Assembly (NCBI RefSeq): GCF_900112365.1
Contig: NZ_FOLQ01000005.1
Coordinates: 156,562 to 220,561 of the forward strand
DNA length: 64,000 nucleotides
Reading direction: 5' to 3'
Origin: Spirosoma endophyticum
GTDB lineage: Bacteria; Bacteroidota; Bacteroidia; Cytophagales; Spirosomataceae
Shown here: in pieces, positions 43,449-50,671 of the stretch
Layout of the letters: every line of letters begins with the position of its first letter
How positions within the stretch are numbered: the first letter of the stretch is position 1
Made by a program: the position numbers and the translations under genes
The notes under the pieces: model-generated
What the model saw: the letters and a program-made list of their open reading frames with translations, nothing else
Told to the model about the DNA's origin: nothing
Databases searched by the model: none

Positions 43449-44387
43449 ATGAAAATTACGCCTATCGAAATCCGGCAGCATGCATTTGAGAAAGGGTTAC
43501 GCGGCTACAGAGCCGAAGATGTCGATGCATTTCTGTCTTCGTTGTCTGAGGAATGGGAGAAACAAACCAGTGACTTTAAAATGTTGAAAATGCAACTTGA
43601 ACTAGCAGAGAAAGAGCTGGGGAAACTGAAAGAAGTAGAAATGACCTTGTTTCGTACACTTAAAACTGCCGAAGACACTAGTACTCAAATTACCGATCAG
43701 GCCAATAAAGCTGGTGAAAAATACATCAGCGAAGCACGACAGAAAGCCGATGAAATGCTGGCTGATGCCCGTAAACGCTCGGCATTAATGGTTCAGGATG
43801 CTGAGAATCAGGCTCACTACTTAAAAGATAATATTTTGAATGATCTGAAGTCGTTAGAACATGACTTCAAGGCCTTAGAAAGTTATAAGGAGAATCTATC
43901 CGTCCAGATTCGCACACTTGCCAGTAATGCCATTGATAGTGTGGAGCGCTTCGAGAAGAAATTCGCTAAACAAAATTTAAAGGGAAAAATAGACGAAGTC
44001 GCTACGCAGATCACAGAAGAGTTGAAGGAGACCGACGTTAAAAAGCAAGCGCCTGTTGAAGCCGCTACCGAGGTAAGATCCGAATCAGTTATAGCCACAA
44101 ATCCAGTTGCCGATCTACCTTCGTTAGCTGACCGCACCATGGCAATTCCGGAAGCCATTCCAGTCGATGAATCCATGGTCGCAAAACTTGAAGAAGCCAT
44201 TAAGTCGGAGACTAGTCAGCCACAAACCGAAGCAGTTCGGGAAGTAGCGCCCGTTGCCGAAGCAGCAACTGTTGACAAGCAAATTGTTCCTGATTCAACA
44301 ATAGTCACTACGCCCGGGCCAAAGCCAGACGAACTGAAAGAAGCAGCGCAACCTAATAGAAGCGGCTCATTTTTCGATCAGATCTAG
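43449..44387 (+). CDS. DivIVA-domain protein
   Basis: A 312-aa coiled-coil protein. The N-terminus is a DivIVA lipid-binding domain (ITPIEIRQHAFEKGLRGYRAED, DVDAFLSSLSEEW), followed by a long coiled coil to about residue 185 (with the DivIVA-like ADEMLADARKRSALMVQDAE) and a proline- and alanine-rich tail ending GSFFDQI. In Gram-positive bacteria DivIVA marks curved membranes at poles and septa. In Bacteroidota its role is little known. It follows the WD40 gene and precedes folB. Confidence 0.92.
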   Translation: MKITPIEIRQHAFEKGLRGYRAEDVDAFLSSLSEEWEKQTSDFKMLKMQLELAEKELGKLKEVEMTLFRTLKTAEDTSTQITDQANKAGEKYISEARQKADEMLADARKRSALMVQDAENQAHYLKDNILNDLKSLEHDFKALESYKENLSVQIRTLASNAIDSVERFEKKFAKQNLKGKIDEVATQITEELKETDVKKQAPVEAATEVRSESVIATNPVADLPSLADRTMAIPEAIPVDESMVAKLEEAIKSETSQPQTEAVREVAPVAEAATVDKQIVPDSTIVTTPGPKPDELKEAAQPNRSGSFFDQI

Positions 44388-44438
44388 GTAATGCGGGTGG
44401 AAACCCGCTGAAAAGAAGCGGGTTTCCACCCGCATTAC
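44388..44438. repeat. Nested inverted repeat, GTAA-GCGGG family, copy 2
   Basis: Perfect 22-bp arms (44388-44409 and 44417-44438) with a 7-base loop. It begins at the base after the DivIVA stop codon and ends 9 bases before the folB ATG, both genes reading rightwards. It can therefore act as a terminator for the first gene and as a strong hairpin close to the start of the second. Confidence 0.9.
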
Positions 44439-44447
44439 TCATTATTT

Positions 44448-44798
44448 ATGGGAACAATTGCCTTAGAAGGGCTGGAGTTTTTCTCCTATCATGGCTTTTA
44501 TGACGAAGAGCAGAAAATGGGCAATAAATATTCGGTGGATATTGTCGTAACGGCAGATTTCTCCGAAGCCGCCCGTCGCGATCGCCTGAGTGCAACCGTT
44601 AATTATGCAGATTTGTATCAGATTACGGCCAAAGTCATGCAGCAGTCTGCTCGATTGCTTGAGCATATAGCCCACCAGATCATTCAGAATATACGCGCCC
44701 AATATCCTGATCTCCAATCCGTTGAAGTAAGCGTTTCGAAATTCAATCCACCAATTGGGGGCGTTTGCCATCGGGCAAAAATTACCCTAAAAGAGTAA
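44448..44798 (+). CDS. folB: Dihydroneopterin aldolase
   Basis: Folate pathway: cleaves dihydroneopterin to 6-hydroxymethyl-dihydropterin and glycolaldehyde. A 116-aa protein of normal length with LEGLEFFSYHGFYDEEQKMG, the pterin-binding NYADLYQITAKVM, LLEHIAHQIIQNI and the end VSVSKFNPPIGG. It is sandwiched between two related inverted repeats (44388-44438 and 44795-44870). Confidence 0.95.
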   Translation: MGTIALEGLEFFSYHGFYDEEQKMGNKYSVDIVVTADFSEAARRDRLSATVNYADLYQITAKVMQQSARLLEHIAHQIIQNIRAQYPDLQSVEVSVSKFNPPIGGVCHRAKITLKE

Positions 44799-44870
44799 AC
44801 GTAACGCGGGCGGAAGCCCGTTTAGTAAGAGAATTTCTACTAAACGGGCTTCCGCCCGCGTTACGTTTAC
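44795..44870. repeat. Nested inverted repeat, GTAA-GCGGG family, copy 3
   Basis: Perfect 33-bp arms (44795-44827 and 44838-44870) around a 10-base loop. It fills the gap between the convergent folB and ytxJ genes and includes the folB stop codon. The core GTAACGCGGGCGGAAGCCCG is related to copies 1 and 2. Confidence 0.93.
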
Positions 44871-44872
44871 TT

Positions 44873-45217
44873 TTATACCGCCTGCTGCAAGCCCGCAAAT
44901 GAAATGGACATATGCGAAGCATCGTATATACACTGTCCATTGCGGATCAGTAGCACTTGAGGGGACTCGTGTTCGACACCAAATTCACTTTCGATTTTTC
45001 TCGAAATGGGCCGATTTGCCAACAAGTCCAGATAGTACGGTTTCACGCCCAGTTGGTCGCTCCAGTTGCGTTCCATCCGGCTAAGAGCCATTGCACTAAT
45101 AGAGCAGCTTGTGCTATGCTTAAAAATCAGCACCGGCTGTCTCGCCGACTCTTCTTTAATAGCATCCAGTTGAGCGTCGCTCGTGAGTTTGTTCCAGTTC
45201 ATTGTAACAACATACAT
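44873..45217 (-). CDS. ytxJ: Bacillithiol-system protein YtxJ
   Basis: A 114-aa thioredoxin-fold protein proposed to be a monothiol bacilliredoxin. The diagnostic stretch VLIFKHSTSCSISAMALSR has the active cysteine; LDLLANRPISRKIESEFGV and ESPQVLLIRNGQCIYDASH follow. A second in-frame ATG five codons later (MNWNKLT) could be the real start. Bacillithiol is known in Cytophagales, which fits the presumed host. Confidence 0.9.
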   Translation of the reverse strand: MYVVTMNWNKLTSDAQLDAIKEESARQPVLIFKHSTSCSISAMALSRMERNWSDQLGVKPYYLDLLANRPISRKIESEFGVEHESPQVLLIRNGQCIYDASHMSISFAGLQQAV

Positions 45218-45256
45218 TCTGTTGACGTAAAATCATTTTTCACGCTGAAAAGTTCG

Positions 45257-45565
45257 TCAGTTTTCGGGCGTGTATCGTAGCTTTTCCGCCATTTCTGGAG
45301 AGATAGATTCAGAATACATACCGTAGGCATCAACCAACACACCTTTATTGCCGTTTTTAGCTTCAATAGCATATACTACGGCCTCATCGCCGGGATCAGT
45401 CATCCCTTCAAACCGGTATACCTCAACAATATCGAAATCGGCAGGATGCAGTTCAACGTTATCGGGTTGACAATGCAGGCGATCCGACTTAAGGTTATAA
45501 TCCTGAACAAAGCCTTGTTTTCGGAGCCCTTCAATAGCTTCGGTGAGTGTATCGTAGGTGTTCAT
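45257..45565 (-). CDS. Small conserved protein of unknown function
   Basis: A 102-aa acidic soluble protein: YDTLTEAIEGLRKQGFVQDY near the start, then DFDIVEVYRFEGMTDPGDEAVVYAIEA and GVLVDAYGMYSESISPEM. Similar Bacteroidota proteins carry the name phosphoribosylpyrophosphate synthetase in databases, as I recall, but this protein has none of the PRPP synthase motifs and is far too short. I regard the function as unknown. It is 39 bp upstream of ytxJ in the same direction. Confidence 0.82.
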   Translation of the reverse strand: MNTYDTLTEAIEGLRKQGFVQDYNLKSDRLHCQPDNVELHPADFDIVEVYRFEGMTDPGDEAVVYAIEAKNGNKGVLVDAYGMYSESISPEMAEKLRYTPEN

Positions 45566-45593
45566 GAACGGGGGAGTTTGATAATAGAGTTTG

Positions 45594-45601
45594 TAACTTT
45601 G
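45594..45601 (+). promoter_or_regulatory. Bacteroidota -7 box for waaA (TAACTTTG)
   Basis: An exact TAnnTTTG match. Transcription would start near 45606, in front of the possible waaA start codons (ATT at 45610 or 45631, TTG at 45637). Confidence 0.55.
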
Positions 45602-45636
45602 TATCTATAATTAATAATAACCAAACGCTCATTCGC

Positions 45637-46881
45637 TTGTTTGCGGGATTCTATAACACAGGTATTTTCACGTTTCAATTCCTGCTGCGGCTGGTGGCTC
45701 CATTTAATCGTAAAGCCCGACAATGGGTCGATGGCCGGCAGGATTGGCAAGCCCATCTGTCGGCAAAACTCGCCAAAAATTCAGGAAATCCAATTGCCTG
45801 GTTTCACGCGGCTTCGTTAGGCGAATTTGAGCAGGGACGACCTGTAATCGAAGCCTTCCGGGCGCAATATCCCCGCTATAAAATCCTGCTGACTTTTTTT
45901 TCGCCTTCGGGTTATGAAGTACAGAAAAATTACAACGGAGCCGATTATATCGTTTACCTACCCGCCGATACGCCCGATAATGCCCAACAGTTTGTTGCCT
46001 CAGTCAAGCCAAAAATTGCGTTTTTTATTAAGTACGAATTTTGGTACAACTACCTCCATGAATTAAAATCAGCCAACGTAGCGATCATCTCATTTTCAGC
46101 CATTTTCCGACCAAGCCAGCTTTTTTTCAAGCCCTGGGGCTCCTTCTACCGCAATATGCTACGTTATTTCGATCACATTCTGGTGCAGAATCAGGAGTCG
46201 ATTGATCTACTGGCCAGTATCGGGATCACGAATGTTATTAAGGCGGGCGATACGCGCTTCGACCGCGTATCCCAAGTGGCAGCCGCTAGAAAGGAAATTC
46301 CGCTGGCGGCTGCTTTCAAAAATGACCAGCTCGTTTTGGTTGTAGGCAGTGCGTGGCCCGAGGACATGAACGCATTGATTCCTTTCCTGAATACGTTTAC
46401 TTCACCGCTTCGTATCATTGTTGCGCCACACGAAATTCATGACGATGAAATTGAACGCTGGCGAAGGCAGTTAACCAGACCTTCCGTACGCTTTTCGCAG
46501 GCAAACGAACCGGAGATACGTAACGCGGAAGTGCTTTTTATCGACAACGTCGGGATGCTTTCATCGCTCTATCAATACGGCGAATTTGCTTACATTGGTG
46601 GAGCATTCAAGCAGGGATTACATAACATTCTGGAAGCTGCTACGTTCGGGATGCCGTTGTTTTTTGGACCAGAGTATGCTACCTATCAGGAAGCCGTCGA
46701 TTTGGTAAAAGAAGGTGCCGCTTTTCCGGTAAGCACGGTAGCCGAACTGACATCAGCATTCACAAAGCAGTATCTGGACCGATCGAAAGCGGCTCAGATT
46801 AGTCGTGATTACGTGCAGCGGAACATTGGCGCAACGGCTCAGGTTATGAAGGTTGTAGAACAAATAATGAGCTTGGCTTAA
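45637..46881 (+). CDS. waaA: 3-deoxy-D-manno-octulosonic acid transferase
   Basis: Adds Kdo to lipid A at the inner membrane. A 414-aa GT-B enzyme: N-terminal anchor (NTGIFTFQFLLRLVAPFN), WFHAASLGEFEQGRPVIEAFR, LTFFSPSGYEVQ, FFIKYEFWYNYLHELK, IISFSAIFRPSQLFFK and FGPEYATYQEAVDLVKEGAAF. No ATG precedes the conserved part in this frame. TTG at 45637 is a usable start, but the frame is open further up through LIR and two ATT codons just behind a good promoter box, so the true start is uncertain. It is followed by rsgA 25 bp downstream. Confidence 0.92.
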   Translation: MFAGFYNTGIFTFQFLLRLVAPFNRKARQWVDGRQDWQAHLSAKLAKNSGNPIAWFHAASLGEFEQGRPVIEAFRAQYPRYKILLTFFSPSGYEVQKNYNGADYIVYLPADTPDNAQQFVASVKPKIAFFIKYEFWYNYLHELKSANVAIISFSAIFRPSQLFFKPWGSFYRNMLRYFDHILVQNQESIDLLASIGITNVIKAGDTRFDRVSQVAAARKEIPLAAAFKNDQLVLVVGSAWPEDMNALIPFLNTFTSPLRIIVAPHEIHDDEIERWRRQLTRPSVRFSQANEPEIRNAEVLFIDNVGMLSSLYQYGEFAYIGGAFKQGLHNILEAATFGMPLFFGPEYATYQEAVDLVKEGAAFPVSTVAELTSAFTKQYLDRSKAAQISRDYVQRNIGATAQVMKVVEQIMSLA

Positions 46882-46906
46882 ATTCACTCAATCGCTTATT
46901 CACTCA

Positions 46907-47836
46907 TTGGCACACCAAGGCTTAATTATACGCTCCACAGGTTCCTGGTATGATATTCGCAATGCGGACGGTCATATTTTTCAGGGTCGACTGAAGGGGA
47001 AATTTAAAATTAAAGGGCTGAAATTCACGAATCCGATTGCCGTTGGTGATCGGGTGACGTTTGATGTGGAAGATGAAGTCGAAAATACGGCGATCATCAC
47101 CGACATTGCTGCCCGCGAGAATTACATAATCCGACAATCGGTCCACAAAACAGCACAGGGGCATATTCTGGCCGCTAACCTCGATCAGGCGGTGTTGCTA
47201 GCCACACTTGCCATGCCACGTACGTCGCTGGGTTTTATTGACCGCTTTCTGGTTTCGGCCGAATCATTCCGCATTCCAACGACCCTTGTTTTCAACAAAG
47301 CCGATATTCTGAGCGATGAAGGCCTGGAGTTTCAGCAGGAAATCATAGAACTATACGAGCGCATTGGCTATCAGTGCTTATCAACTTCGGCGACTGATGG
47401 CGAAGGCGTGGATGCGTTCCGGAATTTGCTCGATCATAAAGTGACGCTGCTATCGGGACATTCGGGTGTTGGGAAATCATCTCTTGTGAACGCTATTTCT
47501 CCCGACCTGAACCTACGCACCAATGAGGTGTCTACGTTCGCCAATAAAGGCGTTCATACGACGACCTTCGCGGAGATGTTCGAATTGGCACCTGATACGT
47601 ATATCATTGATACACCGGGCATTAAGGAGCTGGGATTGATGAATACGTCGAAAGAAGAAATTGGGCACTATTTTCCCGAAATGCGCGACCGACTGAATCA
47701 GTGTCGATTTAACAACTGCCTGCACCTCAACGAACCCGGCTGTGCTATAAAAGAAGCCGTCGCCCAGAACGAAATCGCTGAAAGTCGCTACATGAGTTAC
47801 CTCAGCATGATGGATGGTGGGGATAATCGACGGTAG
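46907..47836 (+). CDS. rsgA: Ribosome small-subunit GTPase RsgA
   Basis: A circularly permuted GTPase that checks late 30S ribosome assembly. N-terminal OB fold (IIRSTGSWYDIRNADG), G4 FNKAD first, then the P-loop GHSGVGKSSLVNAI, IDTPGIKELGL (G3) and the C-terminal zinc knuckle CRFNNCLHLNEPGC. The start is TTG at 46907; no ATG lies upstream in frame near the OB fold. It lies 25 bp after waaA and is probably co-transcribed. Confidence 0.95.
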   Translation: MAHQGLIIRSTGSWYDIRNADGHIFQGRLKGKFKIKGLKFTNPIAVGDRVTFDVEDEVENTAIITDIAARENYIIRQSVHKTAQGHILAANLDQAVLLATLAMPRTSLGFIDRFLVSAESFRIPTTLVFNKADILSDEGLEFQQEIIELYERIGYQCLSTSATDGEGVDAFRNLLDHKVTLLSGHSGVGKSSLVNAISPDLNLRTNEVSTFANKGVHTTTFAEMFELAPDTYIIDTPGIKELGLMNTSKEEIGHYFPEMRDRLNQCRFNNCLHLNEPGCAIKEAVAQNEIAESRYMSYLSMMDGGDNRR

Positions 47837-47839
47837 GTT

Positions 47840-47919
47840 AAAGATGTATGATATAGGGGGTATGATATATGCTTTAACGGGAGCAATCATATATCATACA
47901 CCTTATATCATGCATCTTT
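47840..47919. repeat. TATGATATA inverted repeat
   Basis: Arms of 32 bp (47840-47871, 47888-47919) with three mismatches. Each arm contains two copies of a TATGATATA-like unit. It fills the gap between the convergent rsgA and cystathionine beta-synthase genes, leaving only three bases on one side and none on the other. Confidence 0.87.
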
Positions 47920-49311
47920 TCAGTTTGTCATTGCGGCCAGTAAATCGGCCTGGGTGATGATGTGAACCTGCTCTTTTTCATCGCGGACGAGTAGTGCTTT
48001 GTTATCACGGTCGATTAACGACGACAAAGCATCGATGGTGTTATCCAGACCGACAAACTTGAACGGCTTATCCATTACGTCGCTAACCGGGTGATCTTTT
48101 ACGCTTGGGTCCTCAATAAGTCGGTTTAATATTGTTGAGTCGGTCAGGCTGCCAACAATGTGGCTATTCTCATCTGTAACCGGGATCTGCGAAATACCGT
48201 AGCGATTCAATACGTGAATAGCCTGACTAATCGATACGCCCGAACCAATCGTTGTTAACTGCGAGTTCGATCCATCGCCCCGACCTGCTTTGTGATGGAT
48301 AATGTCGCGGGCCGTTTTAAATGCCCGATCCTCCAGAAAGCCGTGGTCCTTCATCCACGTATCATTGTAAATCTTGGCCAGGTAGCGCGTGCCGTGATCA
48401 GGCAACAGAATAACCAGTACGTCATCGTCGGTTAGGTTATCTTTCGCCCACTCGAGCGCACCGTGTACAGCCGTGCCACACGACCAACCGACAAACAGGC
48501 CTTCTTCGCGGGATAACCGCCGGGCCATGATGGCGGCATCTTTGTCAGTGACTTTTATAAAGTGGTCAATTACGCTGAAATCCACGTTTTTGGGGAGAAT
48601 ATCTTCCCCAATACCCTCCGTTAAATACGGGTAAATTTCACCCTCATCGAACTGACCCGTTTCCTTGTACTTCTTAAATACAGAACCGTATGTATCCAGA
48701 CCAATCGTAATTAGATCTGAACTTTGCTCCTTCAGGAATTTCGACGTACCGGAAATCGTACCGCCCGTTCCAACACCAGCCGCGAAATGTGTGATTTTAC
48801 CATCGGTATCCCGCCAGATTTCAGGTCCGGTATTTTCGTAGTGAGCGGCCGTATTGGCGGGATTGTCGTACTGATTGGGATACAGCGAGTTCGGAATATC
48901 GCGGTTGAGTTTTTTCGCGACGGAATAATACGACCGTGGATCGTCGGGCGCTACGTTGGTGGGGCAAACGACCACCTCAGCACCAACCGCCCGCAGAATA
49001 TCAATCTTCTCCTGCGACTGCTTATCGGCCATTGTGAAAATGCATTTGTAGCCTTTACCAATCGCGGCCAGCGCAAGCCCCATGCCGGTGTTTCCACTGG
49101 TGCCCTCGATAATGGTGCCGCCGGGTTTAAGAATACCCTGTGCTTCGGCATCCTCGATCATGCGGACAGCAATGCGATCTTTAACGGAGTTACCGGGATT
49201 GAAATACTCGACTTTCGCCAGCACGGTTCCCCGAATCCCCTTCGTGACTTTGTTGAGTTTCACCAGGGGCGTGTTGCCAATGGTGTCGATAATGGAATTA
49301 TAATAGTTCAT
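47920..49311 (-). CDS. Cystathionine beta-synthase with C-terminal CBS pair
   Basis: A PLP enzyme of the cysteine synthase/cystathionine beta-synthase group that makes cystathionine from serine and homocysteine. N-terminal catalytic part: IGNTPLVKLNKV, PLP lysine in FNPGNSVKDRIAV, GTSGNTGMGLAL and GVGTGGTISGTSKFLKE. From about residue 335 a pair of CBS domains follows (ISQAIHVLNRYGISQIPVTD; DNTIDALSSLIDRDNKALLV), which bind adenosine ligands and may regulate activity. It lacks the haem-binding N-terminus of the animal enzyme. Confidence 0.93.
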   Translation of the reverse strand: MNYYNSIIDTIGNTPLVKLNKVTKGIRGTVLAKVEYFNPGNSVKDRIAVRMIEDAEAQGILKPGGTIIEGTSGNTGMGLALAAIGKGYKCIFTMADKQSQEKIDILRAVGAEVVVCPTNVAPDDPRSYYSVAKKLNRDIPNSLYPNQYDNPANTAAHYENTGPEIWRDTDGKITHFAAGVGTGGTISGTSKFLKEQSSDLITIGLDTYGSVFKKYKETGQFDEGEIYPYLTEGIGEDILPKNVDFSVIDHFIKVTDKDAAIMARRLSREEGLFVGWSCGTAVHGALEWAKDNLTDDDVLVILLPDHGTRYLAKIYNDTWMKDHGFLEDRAFKTARDIIHHKAGRGDGSNSQLTTIGSGVSISQAIHVLNRYGISQIPVTDENSHIVGSLTDSTILNRLIEDPSVKDHPVSDVMDKPFKFVGLDNTIDALSSLIDRDNKALLVRDEKEQVHIITQADLLAAMTN

Positions 49312-49520
49312 GGCGGTTACTGCCGGTTTTAGGCGATTCTGTGGCGCTTTGTTGTGTAATCTAGTAAAGTAAACGTCAGAATCAGGTAGTTCGTTTTAGC
49401 GACCGCTACGTTCCTGGATCGCTACCAGCCACTCAACAGTTCGTACTTCAATTCCAACCATTCATGGCACGTTTCAGGACATTCATACAAACTTCTGTTT
49501 ATGAGACGTTTGTCGCGTCA

Positions 49521-49528
49521 TACCTTTG
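49521..49528 (+). promoter_or_regulatory. Bacteroidota -7 box (TACCTTTG)
   Basis: An exact TAnnTTTG match 41 bases in front of the ATG of the small secreted protein gene, giving a leader of about 35 bases. Confidence 0.5.
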
Positions 49529-49568
49529 ACTCATTCTTCTTTTAGACCATAAACAAATACGAACAACC

Positions 49569-49973
49569 ATGAAAACTCTAGCACAATCCTTACTTACCGC
49601 CCTACTCCTGAGCACGGCCACTTTGGTATCAACGGCCGCCACAACTGCCAAAAATCCTACAAATACAGCTATAACAGCCTCGTATAAAGTGGCTGTTTTC
49701 CCATCACCATCCGCGTCTAAACTGAATGTATATGTTGAGCGGGCGCCGGGCCAATTCATGCTTATTTCCCTAAAAACTCTCGATGGAGCCTTGTTAGGCA
49801 AACAGCTCGTCGGCAAAAAAGAGGGAAGCTTTCACTTCCAGTTCGATCTGAGCGATCTACAAGATGGCAAATACACGATTGAAGTAGCTTCTGGAAGCGA
49901 CGTAACGGTTCACCCCATTACACTGTCTACCAAGACCCCTACGGCAGCAACTCGCACGCTCACACTGAACTAA
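49569..49973 (+). CDS. Small secreted protein resembling a lone sorting-domain fold
   Basis: A 134-aa protein with a signal peptide (TLAQSLLTALLLSTATLVSTAA). The mature part VAVFPSPSASKLNVYVERAPG, FMLISLKTLDGALLGKQLVG, FQFDLSDLQDGKYTIEVASG reads like a type IX secretion C-terminal domain (small beta-sandwich with the P.P...KL, I.L.D..G and F.LS.L..G.Y.I.V motifs), but there is no cargo domain in front. I recall similar short proteins in Spirosoma-like genomes. Function unknown. It has its own promoter box and terminator, so it is a single-gene unit. Confidence 0.83.
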   Translation: MKTLAQSLLTALLLSTATLVSTAATTAKNPTNTAITASYKVAVFPSPSASKLNVYVERAPGQFMLISLKTLDGALLGKQLVGKKEGSFHFQFDLSDLQDGKYTIEVASGSDVTVHPITLSTKTPTAATRTLTLN

Positions 49974-49986
49974 TCGAGTGAATTTA

Positions 49987-50026
49987 CACGAAAACGCCAC
50001 GGCCTCACGACCGTGGCGTTTTCGTG
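49987..50026. terminator. Strong bidirectional hairpin terminator
   Basis: A perfect 16-bp stem, CACGAAAACGCCACGG and its complement, with an 8-base loop. It is located between the convergent small secreted protein gene and the TOPRIM-like gene. Confidence 0.9.
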
Positions 50027-50038
50027 TTTATGGAAGTT

Positions 50039-50671
50039 TTATGAGTGGCTATACTGGTCAAGAAATTCTATTACCTGCTTGTGAAAATGGGCAAAGCTGC
50101 GGGATTGTTTAGCGAGTTTAGCAAAGTCGGCTTTGGTGCCCGCTTCACGAGCGACTTTTTCAATTCGCTGACGATCTGGATTCTTGTCAGCGTAAACTTT
50201 CCTTTTGATTTCGTCTTTTCCAGTTGATTCTAAGCTGTTGGCAGTTGCATTGTTCTGAACGTAGTGAATCCAGCAATCAATAGCCTGAATGGGAACGTAC
50301 AGAATAATGTCTTTCTTGTAATACTTATACACTTTACCCATTTTCTCTTTCAACTCCTGAATACGTTTGTCATGCCGCTCCAGCGTAAAGTCTGGCTCAT
50401 CTAGGTCAATACCAGCAATGAAAAGATCGCAAGGATTCTTATCATCAGCAAATGACCGGACGCATAAATTGGCAGCCTCCTGTAAGACTTTTGATACGCT
50501 AGGGTTCTTGGTTATAGGAATTTGTATTTTGGTTCTGACAATTTGTTCAATTAGAAGAGGTTTTTTTCTGATTTGGGGGTAATTGGCAATAATCCAATTC
50601 ATATAAGCCGGAATAAACTGATACTCAGCAAACCCTTCACCAATCAATGTATATTTCAGTGTTTTACTCAT
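50039..50671 (-). CDS. TOPRIM-like protein (DUF4276/DUF4435 style), ATPase partner
   Basis: A 210-aa protein of the style of TOPRIM-fold nuclease subunits. The N-terminal YTLIGEGFAEYQFIPAYM corresponds to the EGxxExxF motif (Glu12, Glu16), DLFIAGIDLDEPD to the DxD motif (Asp89, Asp91), and LYVPIQAIDCWIHYV to the P..AIE.W block with Asp for Glu. The C-terminal third is basic. The start codon overlaps the stop of the AAA-ATPase gene (ATGA), so the two are translationally coupled. ATPase/TOPRIM pairs are a known anti-phage design (for instance PARIS and OLD-type systems). Membership in a named system cannot be settled from sequence alone. Confidence 0.82.
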   Translation of the reverse strand: MSKTLKYTLIGEGFAEYQFIPAYMNWIIANYPQIRKKPLLIEQIVRTKIQIPITKNPSVSKVLQEAANLCVRSFADDKNPCDLFIAGIDLDEPDFTLERHDKRIQELKEKMGKVYKYYKKDIILYVPIQAIDCWIHYVQNNATANSLESTGKDEIKRKVYADKNPDRQRIEKVAREAGTKADFAKLAKQSRSFAHFHKQVIEFLDQYSHS

